Below, piece by piece: positions 6,108 to 7,238 of a DNA stretch of 7,238 nt. How positions within the stretch are numbered: the stretch's first letter is position 1; each line of letters opens with the position of its first letter. The translations under genes and the position numbers were made by a program. The notes under the pieces are model-generated. The model saw only the letters and a list, made by a program, of their open reading frames with translations. It searched no databases and was not told where the DNA came from. Source of the DNA: Treponema sp. (GTDB taxonomy: Bacteria; Spirochaetota; Spirochaetia; Treponematales; Treponemataceae); the NCBI GenBank assembly GCA_023231445.1, contig JALNVF010000147.1, positions 1 through 7,238 of the forward strand, given 5' to 3'.

Positions 6108-6145
6108 TTACGGAATATTAATACAATCCGATTAATATTCCGTAA
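6108..6145. repeat. Perfect 15-bp inverted repeat upstream of the RHH-like gene
   Basis: TTACGGAATATTAAT (6108-6122) is repeated as its exact complement at 6131-6145 with an 8-bp spacer (ACAATCCG). It begins 3 bp upstream of the -35 box of the RHH-like gene. There is no T run on either side, so it is not a standard terminator. An operator for the adjacent small DNA-binding protein, a mobile-element end or a cruciform site are all possible. Confidence 0.7.
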
Positions 6146-6180
6146 CTTTCTGTAAATTATTATCTCACGAAGAATATCCA

Positions 6181-6310
6181 TTACCAGTTCATTATGGATT
6201 TAATTTCTTCAGTAAGAGCTTCAGCTGCTTTTGTATGTAACTTTTCCGTCGGATGCCAGTCTGCCGCCTGCATAATTATTATATGAAAATTCGAATTTAT
6301 TATAATACGG
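6181..6310 (-). pseudogene. C-terminal remnant of an SGNH/CE2-type carbohydrate esterase, frameshifted
   Basis: Minus-strand codons from about 6264 to the TAA at 6183-6181 read ADWHPTEKLHTKAA and then EALTEEIKSIMNW. This is the look of the end of CE2-family acetyl esterases and related SGNH hydrolases: the D-W-H-P carries the catalytic histidine block, followed by a helix ending in I-M-x-W. Just upstream the sense continues in a different frame (NKFEFSYNNYAGG, ending near 6263), so the two parts appear separated by a frameshift at about 6262, where roughly two bases are missing. The upstream body of the gene, normally more than 250 residues, is absent, and at about 6310-6320 the sequence passes into another broken gene on the opposite strand. 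The family is assigned from memory of its C-terminal pattern; the left boundary is approximate. Confidence 0.45.
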
Positions 6311-6317
6311 CGAATGA

Positions 6318-6800
6318 AATAATTCCCCATCCGCTGGCCGGGACATTGAAAAAAAGAAACGCCTGATCAGGTCACTTGCCAGGAATAAATCTACAACAGC
6401 ATCCATCAAACTTTTGAAAAAAGATGTCGAGAATGCAGATGAACGCGGACTCGATGAAGACACCATTGCAGACTATCTTGAAGCATTGTACGAAAAAGAC
6501 CTGAAAATTTATGCTGAATCAATTGGGACAAACCTTTATCATTATCAGGATTACAATAACAGAGAAATTGACGCTGTTGTTCAATATAAAGACGGAAGAT
6601 GGGGAGCCTTTGAAATTAAACTTGGTGCAAATCAGATTGATGCAGCTGCAGAAGGCCTGCTGAAAATCAAAAAAGATTTTGCAGAAGATGAAAAAGCGAC
6701 TCCTCCGGCATTTTTGTGTGTTTTATGCGGAATGTCAAATTCAGTATATACCAGACCCGACGGTGTTATAGTAGTACCTGTAACGGCTTTAAAAAACTGA
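6318..6800 (+). pseudogene. Decayed DUF4143-type ATPase: C-terminal part with an internal deletion
   Basis: The frame is open from 6318 to the TGA at 6798-6800. It reads RSLARNKSTTASIKLLKKDV (6369-6428), then DTIADYLEAL (ending 6488), then YEKDLKIYAESIGTNLYHY, NREIDAVVQYKDGRWGAFEIKLG and the end GVIVVPVTALKN. Both blocks belong to the same family, the AAA-type ATPases with a C-terminal DUF4143 nuclease-like domain (D...E-x-K: EIDAVV, then AFEIKLG). In intact members about 60-70 residues separate the YLxAL helix from the F/Y-E-x-L-x-x-x-DL block; here they are joined directly near 6488, an in-frame deletion. The whole N-terminal ATPase domain with Walker motifs is also missing. A TTG at 6414 could start a 128-residue product, but no ribosome site supports it, so I call it a remnant. 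Intact members are defence- or mobile-associated proteins of unclear function. Confidence 0.7.
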
Positions 6801-6884
6801 GAAAAGCAGTTATATTGTATTCGATAAAATGTAACCGTTTTGAAATACCGGCAGAACAGCAATATATCAGCCGGCGGATCCATA

Positions 6885-7232
6885 ATGTCTATAATTATAA
6901 ATGTTATGGGAAGAAAAGCGGTTACTTTATTACCTCAGACTCAGCATATTCTTACACAGCTCGGCGAACAGATACAGCTGGCACGGCTCCGCCGGAAGCT
7001 GCCTGCGGAACTTATTGCCGAACGCGCCGGTATAAGCCGGGCTACGTTATGGGCTGTAGAAAAAGGCTCTCCTTCCGTTGCCATCGGCACGTATGCTTCG
7101 GTGCTGCTTGCTCTTAATCTGGAAAAAGACCTGCTGCTTGTTGCAAAAGACGACGAGCTCGGCCGTAAACTTCAGGATCTTCAGCTGACGGTGCATAAGA
7201 GGGCGCCCAAAAACAGGGATACAGAATCATGA
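6885..7232 (+). CDS. XRE-family regulator, HipB-like antitoxin
   Basis: A 115-residue protein with a Cro/C1-type helix-turn-helix at about residues 21-77: LGEQIQLARLRRKL, then IAERAGISRATLWAVEKGSP, then a helix ending LNLEKDLLL. The C-terminal tail (KDDELGRKLQDLQ, then VHKRAPKN) is, from memory, typical of XRE proteins encoded directly before HipA-family kinases. As an antitoxin it would bind HipA and repress the shared promoter. The stop TGA (7230-7232) overlaps the ATG of the next gene (7229), showing translational coupling. I chose the ATG at 6885, preceded by GGCGGA (6873-6878); an upstream ATG at 6840 adds 15 residues of no family likeness, and an internal ATG at 6906 (MGRKAV) is also possible. 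CCGGC (6848-6852) and GCCGG (6870-6874) form a short inverted repeat ending on the ribosome site, perhaps an operator or translational hairpin. Confidence 0.85.
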   Translation: MSIIINVMGRKAVTLLPQTQHILTQLGEQIQLARLRRKLPAELIAERAGISRATLWAVEKGSPSVAIGTYASVLLALNLEKDLLLVAKDDELGRKLQDLQLTVHKRAPKNRDTES

Positions 7233-7238
7233 CGCAGC
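7229..7238 (+). CDS. Start of next gene, expected HipA-family kinase (cut by window end)
   Basis: Only ATG ACG CAG C is visible (Met-Thr-Gln). The ATG overlaps the stop of the XRE gene in the ATGA arrangement common in toxin-antitoxin operons. Identity as a HipA-type serine/threonine kinase is inferred only from the type of the upstream regulator. Confidence 0.45.

Noticed and set aside
6221..6466. An 81-codon minus-strand ORF as an intact gene
   Set aside because: Its N-terminal half is antisense to the DUF4143 remnant. Only its last part (near 6262-6310) makes sense, as one frame of the frameshifted esterase remnant.
6840..6884. The ATG at 6840 as the start of the XRE gene
   Set aside because: It adds 15 polar residues not expected in the family and has no ribosome site; 6885 has GGCGGA at good spacing.

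Overview
The window is a bacterial chromosome segment of moderate GC content, with an AT-rich right-central part. The organism is most likely a host-associated anaerobe. A spirochaete such as Treponema is my tentative guess, made from memory of related proteins (DUF4143 ATPases, HipA-type modules, a tRNA gene with no encoded CCA). It could not be checked by a search.

Left part (1-3200), drug-efflux genes. A 5'-truncated MFS transporter of the MefA/EntS-like group runs rightward and converges on a complete 14-helix DHA2 (EmrB/QacA-type) transporter running leftward, with a hairpin terminator between them. The DHA2 gene is divergent from a TetR/AcrR-family repressor. The 120-bp gap between them holds a good promoter for the transporter (TTGACA, 17 bp, TATATC) flanked by two near-identical 19-bp operator-like sites. 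This is a classic self-contained, inducible efflux unit.

Centre (3200-5160), asnB. A complete glutamine-dependent asparagine synthetase of the E. coli AsnB type has its own likely promoter (TTGACA, 17 bp, TATTCT). A terminator-like hairpin lies between that promoter and the start codon, so it may be an attenuator as well as the end of the tetR transcript. A very strong 17-bp hairpin follows asnB.

Right-central part (5160-6120), sparse in proteins and rich in RNA signals. It holds a possible 48-residue membrane ORF, a tRNA gene with anticodon CAU (tRNA-Ile2 or elongator tRNA-Met) with promoter and terminator, and an undescribed candidate small RNA of about 70 nt on the minus strand with promoter, 5' hairpin and terminator. 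It also holds a small Lys/Thr-rich ribbon-helix-helix-like gene whose -10 box sits so close to the ATG that its mRNA may be leaderless. A perfect 15-bp inverted repeat lies just upstream of that gene's promoter.

Right end (6120-7238), gene remnants and a toxin-antitoxin edge. The 3' scrap of a CE2/SGNH-type esterase (minus strand, frameshifted) abuts a decayed DUF4143-type ATPase (plus strand) that keeps its C-terminal nuclease-like domain but has lost an internal block. These are followed by an XRE-family HipB-like antitoxin whose stop codon overlaps the ATG of a next gene, expected to be hipA. A tRNA, gene scraps, small DNA-binding proteins and a toxin-antitoxin module together mark 5.4-7.2 kb as a variable, recombination-prone region.
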